From: Alistipes provencensis
GTDB taxonomy: Bacteria > Bacteroidota > Bacteroidia > Bacteroidales > Rikenellaceae
Direction: 5' to 3'
Assembly (NCBI RefSeq): GCF_900083545.1
Contig: NZ_LT559262.1
Location: 3,088,324 to 3,152,323, forward strand
DNA length: 64,000 nt
The notes beneath the pieces are model-generated. The model was not told where the DNA came from and did not search any database. It saw only the letters and a program-made list of their open reading frames with translations. Position numbers and translations under genes: made by a program. Shown here piece by piece: positions 51,397 through 60,800 of this stretch (position 1 is its first letter; each line of letters opens with the position of its first letter).

Positions 51397-52530
51397 TTAC
51401 TTGTTTTTCGCCCGCAGCAGGTGTTTCGACAGGAAGCGGCGGACGGGTTCATCGTACAGTTTGAGGCATCCCCATGCCAGCAGGACCGAACCCACGACCA
51501 GTGCCGCAGCGCCGGGCAGCGACTCGGTGAAAGTGAGGTTCTCGTTCTTGACCCACGCATAATAGAGGTATATGAAGGGATAGTGGACCATATAGAGCGG
51601 ATAGGAGATGTCGCCCAGAAATTTGCAGACCCGGGTGGTTATCCGGTCGGTGGTCTTGCCCGAGGCCGCCAGCCAGACGATCGCCGGGAAGAGCACGATG
51701 GCGCAGATGGCGTCGTAGATACCGTTCATCCACAGGTGCTCGCTACCCCCGATGCGCGGCACGGAGGAGATGGCCACGACGGCGATGCCGCCGATCCAGA
51801 AAGCGCCCCGCACATGCACCGGTTTGAATATCCGGGACAGCAGCAGGCCCGCCGGGAATGCGAACATCAGACGCAGGGAGCCGCCGAGAATGTTCTCCTC
51901 CGTCAGCGCGAACCCGACGCACAGGTCGCCCAAGGGGCCCCAGACGGCGAAGCCGGCCAGTCCGCATGCGGCCAGCAGGACCAAAGCGGCAAGGGCCCGG
52001 GTCGGAAGCAGTCGGATGAAGAAGGCGTAGAGGATGTTGCCGATATACTCGAAGAAGAGCGACCAGCTCGGTCCGTTCAGCGGGAACATCTCTCCCACGC
52101 CCCGGATTTCGGCCCCGGGGGTTGCGGGGATCAGCAGGGCGTTCATCAGCGTGGCGAGAAGCAGCGCCCCGACCGAGACCGTAGAAACGTCCCAGACGGA
52201 GCAGCCCTGGAAATAGAACATCACGGCGCCGATCAGGGCCCCGATGACGACCATCGGGTGCAGGCGGATGATACGCCGTTTGAGGAACTCCCAGACGGTC
52301 ATCTTCTCCCAGCGGTCGTCGTAGGCATAGCCGATGACGAAACCCGAGAGGATGAAGAAGAAATCGACGGCCAGATAACCGTGGTTGATCCGCTGGTCCA
52401 GATGGCTGGTCGCATAGGCTTCGAACAGGTGAAAACATACGACCGTCAACGCCGCCACTCCGCGAAGTCCGTCGAGAAGGTTGTAATGCGGCTTGGTGTC
52501 CGCAAATGCTGCTGCTGGAACGTTTGACAT
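51397..52530 (-). CDS. Acyltransferase 3 family membrane protein (paralogue B)
   Basis: 377 residues, about ten helices. It opens with YNLLDGLRGVAALTVVCFHL and the same HGYLAVDFFFILSGFVIGYAYDDRW block as paralogue A; the second halves diverge more. The pair flanking one cyclophilin gene suggests tandem duplication followed by insertion or gene order drift. The acyl acceptor (cell-wall or surface sugar) is unknown. The purT stop lies 52 bases upstream, so the minus-strand run may extend from purT to paralogue A. Confidence 0.9.
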   Translation of the reverse strand: MSNVPAAAFADTKPHYNLLDGLRGVAALTVVCFHLFEAYATSHLDQRINHGYLAVDFFFILSGFVIGYAYDDRWEKMTVWEFLKRRIIRLHPMVVIGALIGAVMFYFQGCSVWDVSTVSVGALLLATLMNALLIPATPGAEIRGVGEMFPLNGPSWSLFFEYIGNILYAFFIRLLPTRALAALVLLAACGLAGFAVWGPLGDLCVGFALTEENILGGSLRLMFAFPAGLLLSRIFKPVHVRGAFWIGGIAVVAISSVPRIGGSEHLWMNGIYDAICAIVLFPAIVWLAASGKTTDRITTRVCKFLGDISYPLYMVHYPFIYLYYAWVKNENLTFTESLPGAAALVVGSVLLAWGCLKLYDEPVRRFLSKHLLRAKNK

Positions 52531-52582
52531 CTTATCTGTGTTTGTGGTTGGCCCTGTCGGTCAGCGCGCCGGAGTGCCCGGC

Positions 52583-53752
52583 TTACTCCGTCACCGTCAC
52601 TTTGGCGGCGGCTGCTTTCACGCGGTCGCGCAGGGCGTCGAGATCGCTGCCCAGCGGTTCATACCCTACTACGACACCCATGCGGCGGTTCACGCGCGCC
52701 ACGGGTTTTCCGAAGATGCGGATATCGGTGCGGGGATTGTCGGCCACGGCCTCCCCCACACCCTCGTAACGCGGCGTCTGCGTCGCCACGGGCGAGAGAA
52801 TCACGGCGCTGGCGCCCAGCCGCTCGAACGTGACGGCCGGAATCGGAATCCCCAGCACGGCCCGCAGGTGGAGTTCGAACTCATTGAGGTTCTGCGTCCC
52901 GGCCAGCGTCACCATGCCCGTATCGTGCGGACGGGGCGACAGTTCGGAGAAATAGACCCCGTTGTCGTGGCTCAGGAAGAACTCCACGCCCCACAGTCCG
53001 GCGCCGGTCAGCGCCCCGGTGACGGCCGCAGCCATGCGCTGCGCCTCGGCGAGGTGCTCGGGAGCGACATAGGGCGACTGGAAACTCTCGCGGTAGTCGC
53101 CGCCCTTCTGCACATGGCCGATCGGCGGGCAGAACAGCGTGGGGCCGTTCTTCTGGGTGACGGTCAGCAGCGTGATTTCGCTGTCGAAGCGGATGAACTC
53201 CTCGACGATCAGTTCGCGGATGTCGCCGCGCGAACCCTCGCAGCCGTAGTGCCAAGCCTGTTCCAGCTCCTCGGGAGCCTTCACCAGCGACTGCCCCTTA
53301 CCCGAGGAGGACATCAGCGGCTTCACCACGCAGGGGAAGCCGATCTTCGCGGCGGCCTGCTGCAACTCTTCGAGCGATGTGGCATAGAAATAACGGGCGG
53401 TTTTCAGCCCCAGCTCCTTGGCCGCCAGATCGCGGATGGCCTTGCGGTTCATCGTGAAATTCACGGCCCGGGCGCTCGGCGCCACCTGCACCCCGGCCCG
53501 TTCGAAATCGTAGAGCCGTTCGGTGCGGATGGCCTCGATCTCGGGGACGATGATGTCGGGACGGTGTTTGGCGACGGCCGCCGCCAGCGCATCGCCGTCG
53601 AGCATGTCGAAGACCTCGAAGGCATCGGCCACCTGCATCGCGGGAGCTCCCGCATACTTGTCGCATGCAACGACGGTCTGGCCCAGCCGCTGGGCCGCAA
53701 TCACGAACTCCTTGCCCAGTTCGCCCGAGCCCAAGAGCAGTATTTTTTTCAT
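52583..53752 (-). CDS. purT: Formate-dependent phosphoribosylglycinamide formyltransferase
   Basis: 389 residues from the ATG at 53752 ([15 protein letters not shown]). The N-terminal Rossmann-like domain is followed by an ATP-grasp core: [17 protein letters not shown] (ATP-binding loop), [10 protein letters not shown], and the Mg-binding [11 protein letters not shown]. PurT makes formyl-GAR from GAR, ATP and formate in purine synthesis without folate. The frame open to 53878 crosses the promoter, so it was shortened. Length and motifs agree with E. coli PurT. Confidence 0.95.
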   Translation of the reverse strand: MKKILLLGSGELGKEFVIAAQRLGQTVVACDKYAGAPAMQVADAFEVFDMLDGDALAAAVAKHRPDIIVPEIEAIRTERLYDFERAGVQVAPSARAVNFTMNRKAIRDLAAKELGLKTARYFYATSLEELQQAAAKIGFPCVVKPLMSSSGKGQSLVKAPEELEQAWHYGCEGSRGDIRELIVEEFIRFDSEITLLTVTQKNGPTLFCPPIGHVQKGGDYRESFQSPYVAPEHLAEAQRMAAAVTGALTGAGLWGVEFFLSHDNGVYFSELSPRPHDTGMVTLAGTQNLNEFELHLRAVLGIPIPAVTFERLGASAVILSPVATQTPRYEGVGEAVADNPRTDIRIFGKPVARVNRRMGVVVGYEPLGSDLDALRDRVKAAAAKVTVTE

Positions 53753-53826
53753 AAAGGTATGTATTTTAAAACGGTAGAATCCATCTGCTGCCCGCGGAAT
53801 TCGCACCCCGCCGGCGTTTTGCAACG

Positions 53827-53834
53827 CAAAGATA
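53827..53834 (-). promoter_or_regulatory. -7 promoter box of purT (TATCTTTG)
   Basis: Exact match on the minus strand, 74 bases before the start codon. Confidence 0.6.
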
Positions 53835-53967
53835 ACCTTTTCGGTCGAATTTTTCGCCTTGCTGTTATAAAATCCCATAAAACCCCGGATCGAATAGTCT
53901 GTGGACGTCCCAAGGGCGGATTGGATCAGCCTAAATCGTTGATCCTAACCAAAAAGAGCCCGAAAAA

Positions 53968-53998
53968 TTTGCATCGGTATCTTTTTTTCGTACCTTTG
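53968..53998 (+). promoter_or_regulatory. Promoter of the LruC lipoprotein gene (-33 TTTG, 19-base spacer, -7 TACCTTTG)
   Basis: The clearest two-box Bacteroidota promoter in the window; the mRNA leader would be about 70 bases. Confidence 0.75.
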
Positions 53999-54073
53999 CA
54001 GCATGTTAACATTTCAGTCCTTTTTATAGACAAATCGGTCTGAAACAAAAAAGTCACATTCACTCCATACAAT

Positions 54074-56071
54074 ATGAAAAAGCTTATTTTCCTGCTGATG
54101 CCGGTGCTGATGGCCTCTTGTGTCAAAAGCGTGTCAGACTACGACACGCCCAAAAATCCGGAAAAACCATGGAACGAATTCGATTTCAGAACCAGTGCCT
54201 CCACTTCCATTTCGCTGGACTACGCCGCCGATGCCGAGGTCTATTTCGAAATCTACGACACGACTCCCGTGCGTGAGAACGAGTCGGGAACAGCCTACGA
54301 AAAGATCGAGGGTATCGAGCCCCTCTACGCCGGCATTACCGATGAGAAGGGCCGCTTCTCGGCGCAGGTCGAGCTTCCGGCCTACCTCGGGAAAGCCTAT
54401 GTCTACACCCCCAACGTACATGCGCAGACATTGCTCGTTGCCGAAAAAACAGGCGGCGTACTAACCGCCTCGACAGCCGAAGAACCGACTGCCGCTGCGA
54501 TGTCCGTAACCCGCGGGGGGGGGTACGAATCGGCCGCCGTGACCGACGACGGCTGGAAAACATGGCTCGGGACTTACGACGCGACCTACGGCCGGATCAA
54601 CTACAAATACAAATATCCGGGGACGGGAACCAACCTGAAGGAGGAGAACTGGAAACAACTCTACAAGGCGGCCAATAAGGTTTTCAATACCAATAAGGCT
54701 TGTCCTCAGGAGTACCGCTCGTCGAGCGACCTCTATCTGGAGAAGGATGCCGAGGTGGCCATCACGTTCCTGATGAGCAATACCTGCTGGAACTGCTCGA
54801 TGGGATACTATTATTACGATGCTTCGGAGCACCCCGGCTCACTTGCCGATGTACATCCTATCATGATTTTTCCCAACACGCAGGACGGTCAATGGAGCAA
54901 TAATCCCCAAACGGCCAAAAAATACAAGGGTGTAGACCGCGGAACAGCCGTGCAACTGATGTTCTACCCCAAGATTGCCGAAAACAGCACGGAAGGTGCC
55001 ACTACGGTTTTTCCCAAGGGCTACCGCATCGGCTTCGTGCTGGCGACAAACGCATGGGGCAACCGGCTGCCCGGATTTGCGGGTGCCAAGAAATACCGTG
55101 CAGCCACATCGAACGGACTGAGCGTCAATAACGAGGGAATTGCTTATGGACAGCCCCGCACGGCGGTCTACCGTTACACAAACAGTGCGCTCGATCTCAA
55201 TTCGGTCATCTGTTCGTTTGAGGACTACACGACTGACCAGAATTTCAGCGACGTGATCTTCACCATGAAATCGAGCCCCGTGGATGCCGTGATCGATATT
55301 CCGTCGGTCGAGGAGAAGCCCGGCGCCGACGATACCAAACGCGAAGTACGACTGCTCAAAGGCATCTATGCCTTCGAGGATCTGTGGCCCAGTCAGGGCG
55401 ACTATGACATGAACGACGTAATGGTCAAGCTGGACTACGAGAAAACCTTCGGTGACAAGGGAATTTATGTGGAATCGTACCTTTTCAAGACGTTCAGCAA
55501 CCTCGCTGGTCTTGAAAACGGTCTGGCTTTCACCCTCAGCGGAGACGCCGCGTCGGCCGAACTGGAATTCTCAATACTCCGTCCCGTTTCCAAGGAGAAT
55601 CCCGAACCGGTATACGAAACGCTCTCCCCGGAACGCGAAGGCAATGTGATCCTGCTGACGGACAATGTGAAAAATGAGATGGGCGCCACTTACAAGGTGA
55701 CGGCGACCTACGCCTCGCCCATCGCCGAAGAAAAGGCCGCAACGGTCAAGCCGTTCATCTACCGCACGACCGATAAGGACCTCGCCTCCGGCAAGCGCAA
55801 GGAGGTTCACCTCCCGTTCGAAGCTCCGACGGACAAGGTTGACCTAAAATTCTTCGGCACGAGCGACGACAAATCCGACCCGGAGGCAGAACGCTACTAT
55901 GTGCGTGCAAAGGACTACCCCTTCGCATTTTTCCTCGCAGGAGCCACGGATATCGATCTCTCCAAAATGTTGGATCCGGGCAATGAGGGAACTCACATCG
56001 ACGAGCTCTTTCCCGGATATTCGGGATGGGTGACTTCGAACGGCTCCACCAACACCAACTGGTACAAGTAA
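54074..56071 (+). CDS. LruC domain-containing surface lipoprotein
   Basis: 665 residues. The N-terminus MKKLIFLLMPVLMASCVKS is a lipoprotein signal, followed by acidic and Thr-rich sequence. An N-terminal part with SISLDYAADAEVYFEIYDT and a middle beta-rich domain lead to the C-terminal LruC domain, seen as GIYAFEDLWPSQGDYDMNDVMVKLDY and, near the end, HLPFEAPTDKVD with TDIDLSK. LruC proteins in Bacteroidota are large surface proteins of unknown function. A run of nine G (54515-54523) inside codons for Arg-Gly-Gly-Gly could cause slippage. Own promoter; own terminator shared with the next, convergent gene. Confidence 0.88.
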   Translation: MKKLIFLLMPVLMASCVKSVSDYDTPKNPEKPWNEFDFRTSASTSISLDYAADAEVYFEIYDTTPVRENESGTAYEKIEGIEPLYAGITDEKGRFSAQVELPAYLGKAYVYTPNVHAQTLLVAEKTGGVLTASTAEEPTAAAMSVTRGGGYESAAVTDDGWKTWLGTYDATYGRINYKYKYPGTGTNLKEENWKQLYKAANKVFNTNKACPQEYRSSSDLYLEKDAEVAITFLMSNTCWNCSMGYYYYDASEHPGSLADVHPIMIFPNTQDGQWSNNPQTAKKYKGVDRGTAVQLMFYPKIAENSTEGATTVFPKGYRIGFVLATNAWGNRLPGFAGAKKYRAATSNGLSVNNEGIAYGQPRTAVYRYTNSALDLNSVICSFEDYTTDQNFSDVIFTMKSSPVDAVIDIPSVEEKPGADDTKREVRLLKGIYAFEDLWPSQGDYDMNDVMVKLDYEKTFGDKGIYVESYLFKTFSNLAGLENGLAFTLSGDAASAELEFSILRPVSKENPEPVYETLSPEREGNVILLTDNVKNEMGATYKVTATYASPIAEEKAATVKPFIYRTTDKDLASGKRKEVHLPFEAPTDKVDLKFFGTSDDKSDPEAERYYVRAKDYPFAFFLAGATDIDLSKMLDPGNEGTHIDELFPGYSGWVTSNGSTNTNWYK

Positions 56072-56094
56072 ACGCCGCAGGCAGTGCGATACCG

Positions 56095-56122
56095 AAAAGA
56101 GGCTTCGATCGAAGCCTCTTTT
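56095..56122. terminator. Bidirectional terminator
   Basis: A near-perfect palindrome built from AAAAGAGGCTTCG and CGAAGCCTCTTTT with a two-base centre, between convergent genes. Confidence 0.92.
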
Positions 56123-57145
56123 TTATTCCCGGCTGCCGGATTTCGCCAGCAGTTTCTGTGCGGCGAACTGGGGTATCATCCGCACGATCAGGGGCGTCAG
56201 CAGCAGGCACACCCCGAGCGTCAGCAGCAGCAGGACAATCGACTGCACCCATTCGTTATGAAGAAAATGCGAGACGAGGGGCCGGAGAAAGAAGAGCAGA
56301 GGGCCGTGGATGCCCAGTGTGATGACCGAAAAACGCCCCAGATAAGTGACAACGGGTGCTTTCTTCACCTTCTTGCACAACAGCATGATGGCGAAAATAC
56401 CCGCGAAAGCAGCCAGATAGACCTGAACGAAGTTTCCGGGATAGTTGTTGGTCCGCATGCCCAGCGGCGTGGCCGTAAAGTACATCGTGACCAGCGCCAG
56501 CAGAATGAACAGCGGAATCAGCTTGTCGAAACGGTGGTGCGGAAAGAGGAAAAAGTTGTAACGCCGAATCCAGAACCCCGCGAAATAGAACGGCAGGGCC
56601 GTCATGGCGACATCGATGTAGAACGGCAGTTCGATCCGCTGCTTACCCAGCCAGAACCCGGCGGCGCCGATCAGCAGCGTCACGACGAACATCGTGGGGA
56701 TATGTTTCCGGCGCAGGTAATGGACGAGGTAGAACAGGATGTTGCAGTTGAAAAGGGCTACCAGAAACCAGATCGGCGGGTTGAAGCGGATCAGTTCGTG
56801 CCCCCGGAAAACCAGCAACAGTTCGCTCCACCGCACCGGAAGACGGAATGTCCCCGGCACCACTTTCGAAATACCGTACATCAGCAGGAACGACCCGAGG
56901 TAAAAGATCAGGAAGGGCACGAGCAGTTTATCGACCTTGCGGGCGAGGAAGCCGCCGAATCCCTCGTAGGATTTGAAGAAAAGGCCCGAAACGAAGAAAT
57001 AGAGCGGCATGGTGAAACTCGACAGCACGGGCCCGGCGGCGAGGCCGTCAAACGCGCCCCCGACATGCATCATTACGACAAGCATGATGCAGAGCCCTTT
57101 CGTAAGGTCAATGAACCCGATCCGCCGATCCGCCTGCTGTTCCAT
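56123..57145 (-). CDS. Acyltransferase 3 family membrane protein (third copy)
   Basis: 340 residues with about ten hydrophobic segments. It starts RRIGFIDLTKGLCIMLVVMMHVGG, with the His that is catalytic in this family, and continues MPLYFFVSGLFFKSY and FLARKVDKLLVPFLIFY. It is a different subgroup from the pair at 49.7-52.5 kb, more like the OatA/WecH-type acetyltransferases. It is the last gene of the GC-rich chromosomal block; its -7 box lies directly before the start codon. Confidence 0.88.
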   Translation of the reverse strand: MEQQADRRIGFIDLTKGLCIMLVVMMHVGGAFDGLAAGPVLSSFTMPLYFFVSGLFFKSYEGFGGFLARKVDKLLVPFLIFYLGSFLLMYGISKVVPGTFRLPVRWSELLLVFRGHELIRFNPPIWFLVALFNCNILFYLVHYLRRKHIPTMFVVTLLIGAAGFWLGKQRIELPFYIDVAMTALPFYFAGFWIRRYNFFLFPHHRFDKLIPLFILLALVTMYFTATPLGMRTNNYPGNFVQVYLAAFAGIFAIMLLCKKVKKAPVVTYLGRFSVITLGIHGPLLFFLRPLVSHFLHNEWVQSIVLLLLTLGVCLLLTPLIVRMIPQFAAQKLLAKSGSRE

Positions 57146-57149
57146 CGCG

Positions 57150-57157
57150 CAAAGATA
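57150..57157 (-). promoter_or_regulatory. -7 promoter box nearly abutting the third acyltransferase start (TATCTTTG)
   Basis: Exact match on the minus strand; CGCG lies between the box and the ATG, implying a leaderless or very short-leader mRNA. Confidence 0.65.
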
Positions 57158-57242
57158 ACGATTGCATGCAACAAAAAGAAGCGGCAGACGGAAATTTACT
57201 GATCATATAGGTAGAAATAAGTGGACGGAATCGTCCGCGGAC

Positions 57243-57280
57243 CAAAAAAAGAGATGAGCAGTAATGCCCATCTCTTTTTT
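57243..57280. terminator. Strong terminator-like inverted repeat
   Basis: AAAAAAGAGATG / CATCTCTTTTTT with a short mismatched top. On the minus strand it could end transcription leaving the integrase pseudogene before it reaches the chromosome. Confidence 0.8.
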
Positions 57281-57409
57281 GTGGAGGTGGCGGCTCTGTA
57301 GCTATCATATCACGGAACTTTCAATATATTAAGTTGTTTTAAATCAAATATTTAAAACATTTTTCTTTATCGCAAAACATTGCACAATTTACTTACATAT
57401 CCCCGAAAT

Positions 57410-57436
57410 AGTGTGTAATTTTCAAAATTACACACT
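57410..57436. repeat. Perfect 13-bp palindrome beside the integrase gene
   Basis: AGTGTGTAATTTT, one central C, AAAATTACACACT. It lies 66 bases from the 3' end of the integrase remnant, with no T-run, so it looks like a protein-binding or recombination site. Confidence 0.6.
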
Positions 57437-57501
57437 GTGAAAATCAGATAAATAGCTACTTTACTTTTTTGTTCTTTATGAATTCTACAATAAGTCTTAC
57501 T

Positions 57502-58832
57502 TTATTCTTGATTGAATCTCTCCATCATACTTTTTTTCACGGTATTAGCCACGTCAATATAAGGCATCATGGCTTTATAATCTGCATGTCCCGTCCATTC
57601 CATTATGACGTTAGCAGGAATGCCAAGCGCCAAAGCATTACAAATAAACGTTCGCCGAGCAGTGTGAGTCCCAATTAATTCGTATTTAGCGTGAGTTTCG
57701 TCAATTCGTTTATTTCCTATAAAATGAGTTGTTCGTATGGGTGTATCAAAACCTGCAAATTTTCCAAGTTCCTTCAAATAGTTATTCATTTTTTGATTAG
57801 ATATGACAGGTAAGGCTTTGTCATCTGGAAAAGGTATATTATCATATTTGCAAAGTATTTCTTTAGCATACTTATTCAATTCGATAATTAGCTTGTCTGC
57901 CGTCTTCACAGTTGTAATCTCAAGAGAATCATTGCTAATGTTACTCCGCCTTAAATTATATACGTCACTATATCGTAGTGAAGTGAAGCAACAGAAACAA
58001 AAAACATCTCGAACTCGCTCCAAATATGTTTTGCTTTCCGGAATGGTAAGTTTATAGAGATGCATCAACTCATCCCAATCAAGAAAAACAATGGTTTTTT
58101 GGCTGGTTTTCATTTTAGGACGATAGGTAAGATAGTCGGTGTTCGTATTGTAACCTTTACTCGATGCCCATCGCAAAAACCATCTGATAAATCCAAGCAG
58201 TTTCCCAACCGAACTGTTGCGCATTCCAATCGTTGGTAGATTTTCTCACCGCCTTTTGTGCTTTTCTTCTTTTTAGAAGGTATTGGGATGGAACGTAGGT
58301 AGTCAATGAATTGGGTCAAGCCGGCTTCATTTAAATCGCCAAAATCTATATCTGGACGAAAGGCTTGCAGATGAGCCTTAAGCGTATGGAATTTTTTGTA
58401 TGTTGAGTCTGTCCTTTGCCTACCATTTTCATGACAAAATTCATCGAAACATTCGAAGAAGGATTTCTGAGTCACTATTTCCGGTGCAACCTGTCTGCCA
58501 TTTGCAATGTTAAAAGCCTTTTTAAAGTCTTTCAAATCCGGAACGTTTCCTGCAACCTCAAAAGCTTTAAAAGTGTCTTCGGCCAATGCTCGCAAACGAT
58601 TTATTTCAGCATTGATTTCAGCAGCAGGAGTTTTCTTTTTTCCATGAGTTGTAGCAGCTTTACAAAGTTGTGCCGCTGTAATCCATTTTGCTACATCTGC
58701 TTTATAGCCTGTTGAAAAGTCACTCATCCCCATTGCATATTTGATTCTTTGATAAGTGCATCTGCTTTAGGTTGTCCAGATTGATCTTTTCGTTTTTCCA
58801 GAACAAAATTAATAGAATATTGAATCTTCATA
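57502..58832 (-). pseudogene. Tyrosine recombinase/integrase broken by two frameshifts
   Basis: Three frames join to one Bacteroidota-type integrase of about 440 residues. The N-terminal piece begins MKIQYSINFVLEKRKDQSG at 58832; frame is lost near 58745-58760 and resumes as QRIKYAMGMSDFSTGYKADVAKW. The SAM-like core domain follows, and a second break at about 58236-58250, beside a T-run, leads to MRNSSVGKLLGFIRWFLRWA and the catalytic domain (SLRYSD, HTARR, WTGHADYK, MPYIDV). Each fragment alone lacks either DNA-binding or catalysis, so it is probably inactive unless the shifts are sequencing errors. Base composition is AT-rich, unlike the chromosome to its left. Confidence 0.85.
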
Positions 58833-58875
58833 TATTAGTGTATCATTTTATCAAAGAATTCTGCGTGTATGACTT

Positions 58876-59166
58876 TCAATGCTCCTGGGAGGTTGATTTT
58901 GGGATTCTGCCCGTGCGTTTCATCCATTCATGTATTTCCGAAGCTTTATAATATACCTTTCCTTTGATTTTATAATAACTGACCAGCTTTCGCTGGCGAT
59001 ATCGAGCAAGGGTCCTCTTATTGATGTTGAGCAACATACACATATCATAATTGTCGAGTAAAGAATCACCGTCAAGTCCGTCTTTGGTGCGTGTCATGCG
59101 ATCGAGGGTATTGTCGATTTTGTCGAAGCGCATCATAATCTGTGTAAACAGTTCCTCTATATTCAT
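58876..59166 (-). CDS. Helix-turn-helix, excisionase-type DNA-binding protein
   Basis: 96 residues. The C-terminal half is a MerR/excisionase-like winged helix: DNYDMCMLLNINKRTLARYRQRKLVSYYKIKGKVYYKASEI, in which a helix-turn-helix precedes a Y-K-I-K-G-K-V-Y-Y wing. An N-terminal helix of about 35 residues may dimerise. Genes of this kind accompany integrases on Bacteroidota mobile elements and help direct excision. It is upstream of the integrase in the same direction and looks intact, in contrast to its neighbour. Confidence 0.82.
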   Translation of the reverse strand: MNIEELFTQIMMRFDKIDNTLDRMTRTKDGLDGDSLLDNYDMCMLLNINKRTLARYRQRKLVSYYKIKGKVYYKASEIHEWMKRTGRIPKSTSQEH

Positions 59167-59457
59167 AACCTGCTGCTATTAGTTATTTTACAGCAGCAAA
59201 GTTCGTCCATATGCAGACACCGAACAATCCGGATAGTTACCCATATGGGCTACTTTTTTATATATAGTACTGAATATCAAAAGAATATATTTTGCATTTT
59301 TCTTTAAAGCCTCGTTTATGCGTCGGCGATATGGGAGATTGTAGTCAGAAATGATTGAATTATGCGAATTTCAGGGCTTTTCCATCTGATAAACGGCAGA
59401 AAACCTTATTTAAACATATACTTGCGGTTAGACATAGTAACTCATAGAAATATCGCA

Positions 59458-59868
59458 TTATACTGAAATCGGATTTACTTTCATGGAATCGAGATTCAGA
59501 AAGAATCCGCAGTGCTCGATCATGCAGTTGCGGAAAAGTTTCCAAAGGAGATTGCAGCCCAACTGCGCCAATACGGAATTGATGAAAAGATCCTGTTTTT
59601 CCAACGCCTCGGCCAGCGAGCAGCTGGGGCCGGAGTCCTCATCCCGGATATCCGCATAAGAAATGCGCTCCGTAATGACCTTCAGGCGGCCAACTGGCGT
59701 ATATTCCTTGGACTTGGGCTGCGGCATTTTCTTAGGGATGGTTCCCAGCACGACCTGACCTGTCGTCTGGGCGTTTCCGAAGTCCATCCGGTAAAGCGGC
59801 TTTTCGGCATCGTAGTAGTGTATTTCCCGGGCTTTCTGAAGGAATATCCACAAATCTGATTCGGGCAT
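59458..59868 (-). CDS. Hypothetical protein fragment
   Basis: 136 codons. I do not recognise the product. The frame is preceded by an in-frame stop and the local GC content is higher than in the flanks. Residues 1-100 look protein-like (LYRMDFGNAQTTGQVVLGTIPKKMP, then VGRLKVITERISYADIR, which varies in hydrophobicity like a folded domain), while the last 35 residues look like read-through. It overlaps the end of the reverse-transcriptase remnant in another frame, so it is probably part of a larger gene cut by insertion. Confidence 0.35.
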   Translation of the reverse strand: MPESDLWIFLQKAREIHYYDAEKPLYRMDFGNAQTTGQVVLGTIPKKMPQPKSKEYTPVGRLKVITERISYADIRDEDSGPSCSLAEALEKQDLFINSVLAQLGCNLLWKLFRNCMIEHCGFFLNLDSMKVNPISV

Positions 59869-60800
59869 CTGTCAATCGACCGATCATAGGAAGGTCTTTT
59901 TCTTTTAAACCCTTCATTGTATAGGCGACGTTCTTTTGCTTTGCCGTTTTTTGCCGTATACCCGACTGTAAAGACTCCGTTGCATTTGTATTTCCGGCAA
60001 ATTCGTCTTACCGTGGTTCGGTATTTCCCGGCAAAGGTTTTGTACATACTGTACTGCATGATGTAGTGAAAAGTGTTCAGTTCAGAAGCGTTGTTAGCTA
60101 TCGAGTAATAGTTGTAAAACCCTCTGATCTCGGCATTGTAACTGTCAAGGATCTCAAGGTCGTCATTATTGATAAGTTCCGACCGGTGTTTGGGAATCCA
60201 TTGCTCGTGCCCGTTATGATAGCTGAATTTCAGCACCCCGAGTTCCAACAACTTTTTCTTTATCACTTCGGTCGTCACCTTTAATCTGACCTTATTTCCA
60301 TACACACGGGACAGGTTTCCCCGCTTGTTCCGTTTTTGCAGGTTCGACCTGCGGACAGTCACCTCATATCCGAGGAATTTTGCAGGCTTTTCAGTATGAG
60401 TGACGAGCGTTTTTTCATCGGATAATTCCAATGCCAATTCGTTTGCAAGGAAACGCTTTATATCGTCCTTGATCTTTACGGCATCTTCTTTACTGCCGAT
60501 AATTTCTATCAGGAAGTCGTCGGCATACCTCACATATTTGAGCCTTTTGAAGTTCCTGTCCATAGGAGCGAAGCACGGCATCGCGGATCGGGTTTTATCT
60601 ATCTCTTTGAGCCGTTTGACGAGCACTTTTCTTTCTACATCGTTTGTCGCTGTTTTGAGTTCACGCATAACCAGCCTCTTTTGGTAAGTGAGGACTTCGT
60701 ATTCACGGCACGCTCTTACCCTGTTGCCCCTGTCGAATCCGGCGGCATATTCCTTCATGTACTTATCCAGCTTGTCCAAATAGATAATGGATAGAGAAAT
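59869..60800 (-). pseudogene. Group II intron reverse transcriptase/maturase, C-terminal part
   Basis: About 300 residues of a group II intron-encoded protein. The remnant starts at IYLDKLDKYMKEY, just before reverse-transcriptase block 5, and carries the active site YVRYADDFLIEI, then ELSDEKTLVTH and FLGYEV, and the maturase domain X (EIRGFYNYYSIANNASELNTFHYIMQYSMYKTFAGKYR). The first half of the RT domain is missing and the frame ends near YNEGFKRK without an HNH endonuclease domain. Intron RNA domains V and VI were not recognised. Its 5' break coincides with the IS110 remnant. Confidence 0.85.

Larger units (their letters stand above)
53753..54073. other. Divergent intergenic region between purT and the LruC lipoprotein gene
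   Basis: No gene. It holds the purT -7 box near its left end and the complete LruC promoter near its right end. Between them is one short inverted repeat, GGATCA/TGATCC with an 11-base spacer (53923-53945), of unknown role. I see no riboswitch. Confidence 0.7.
57146..57501. other. Chromosome-to-mobile-element boundary region
   Basis: No gene. GC content falls abruptly at about 57,290. From left to right: the acyltransferase promoter box, a GGACG/CGTCC hairpin, a strong terminator, then AT-rich DNA with the 13-bp palindrome at 57410-57436. An attachment site of the decayed integrase element probably lies here, but I could not find its partner repeat. Confidence 0.5.
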
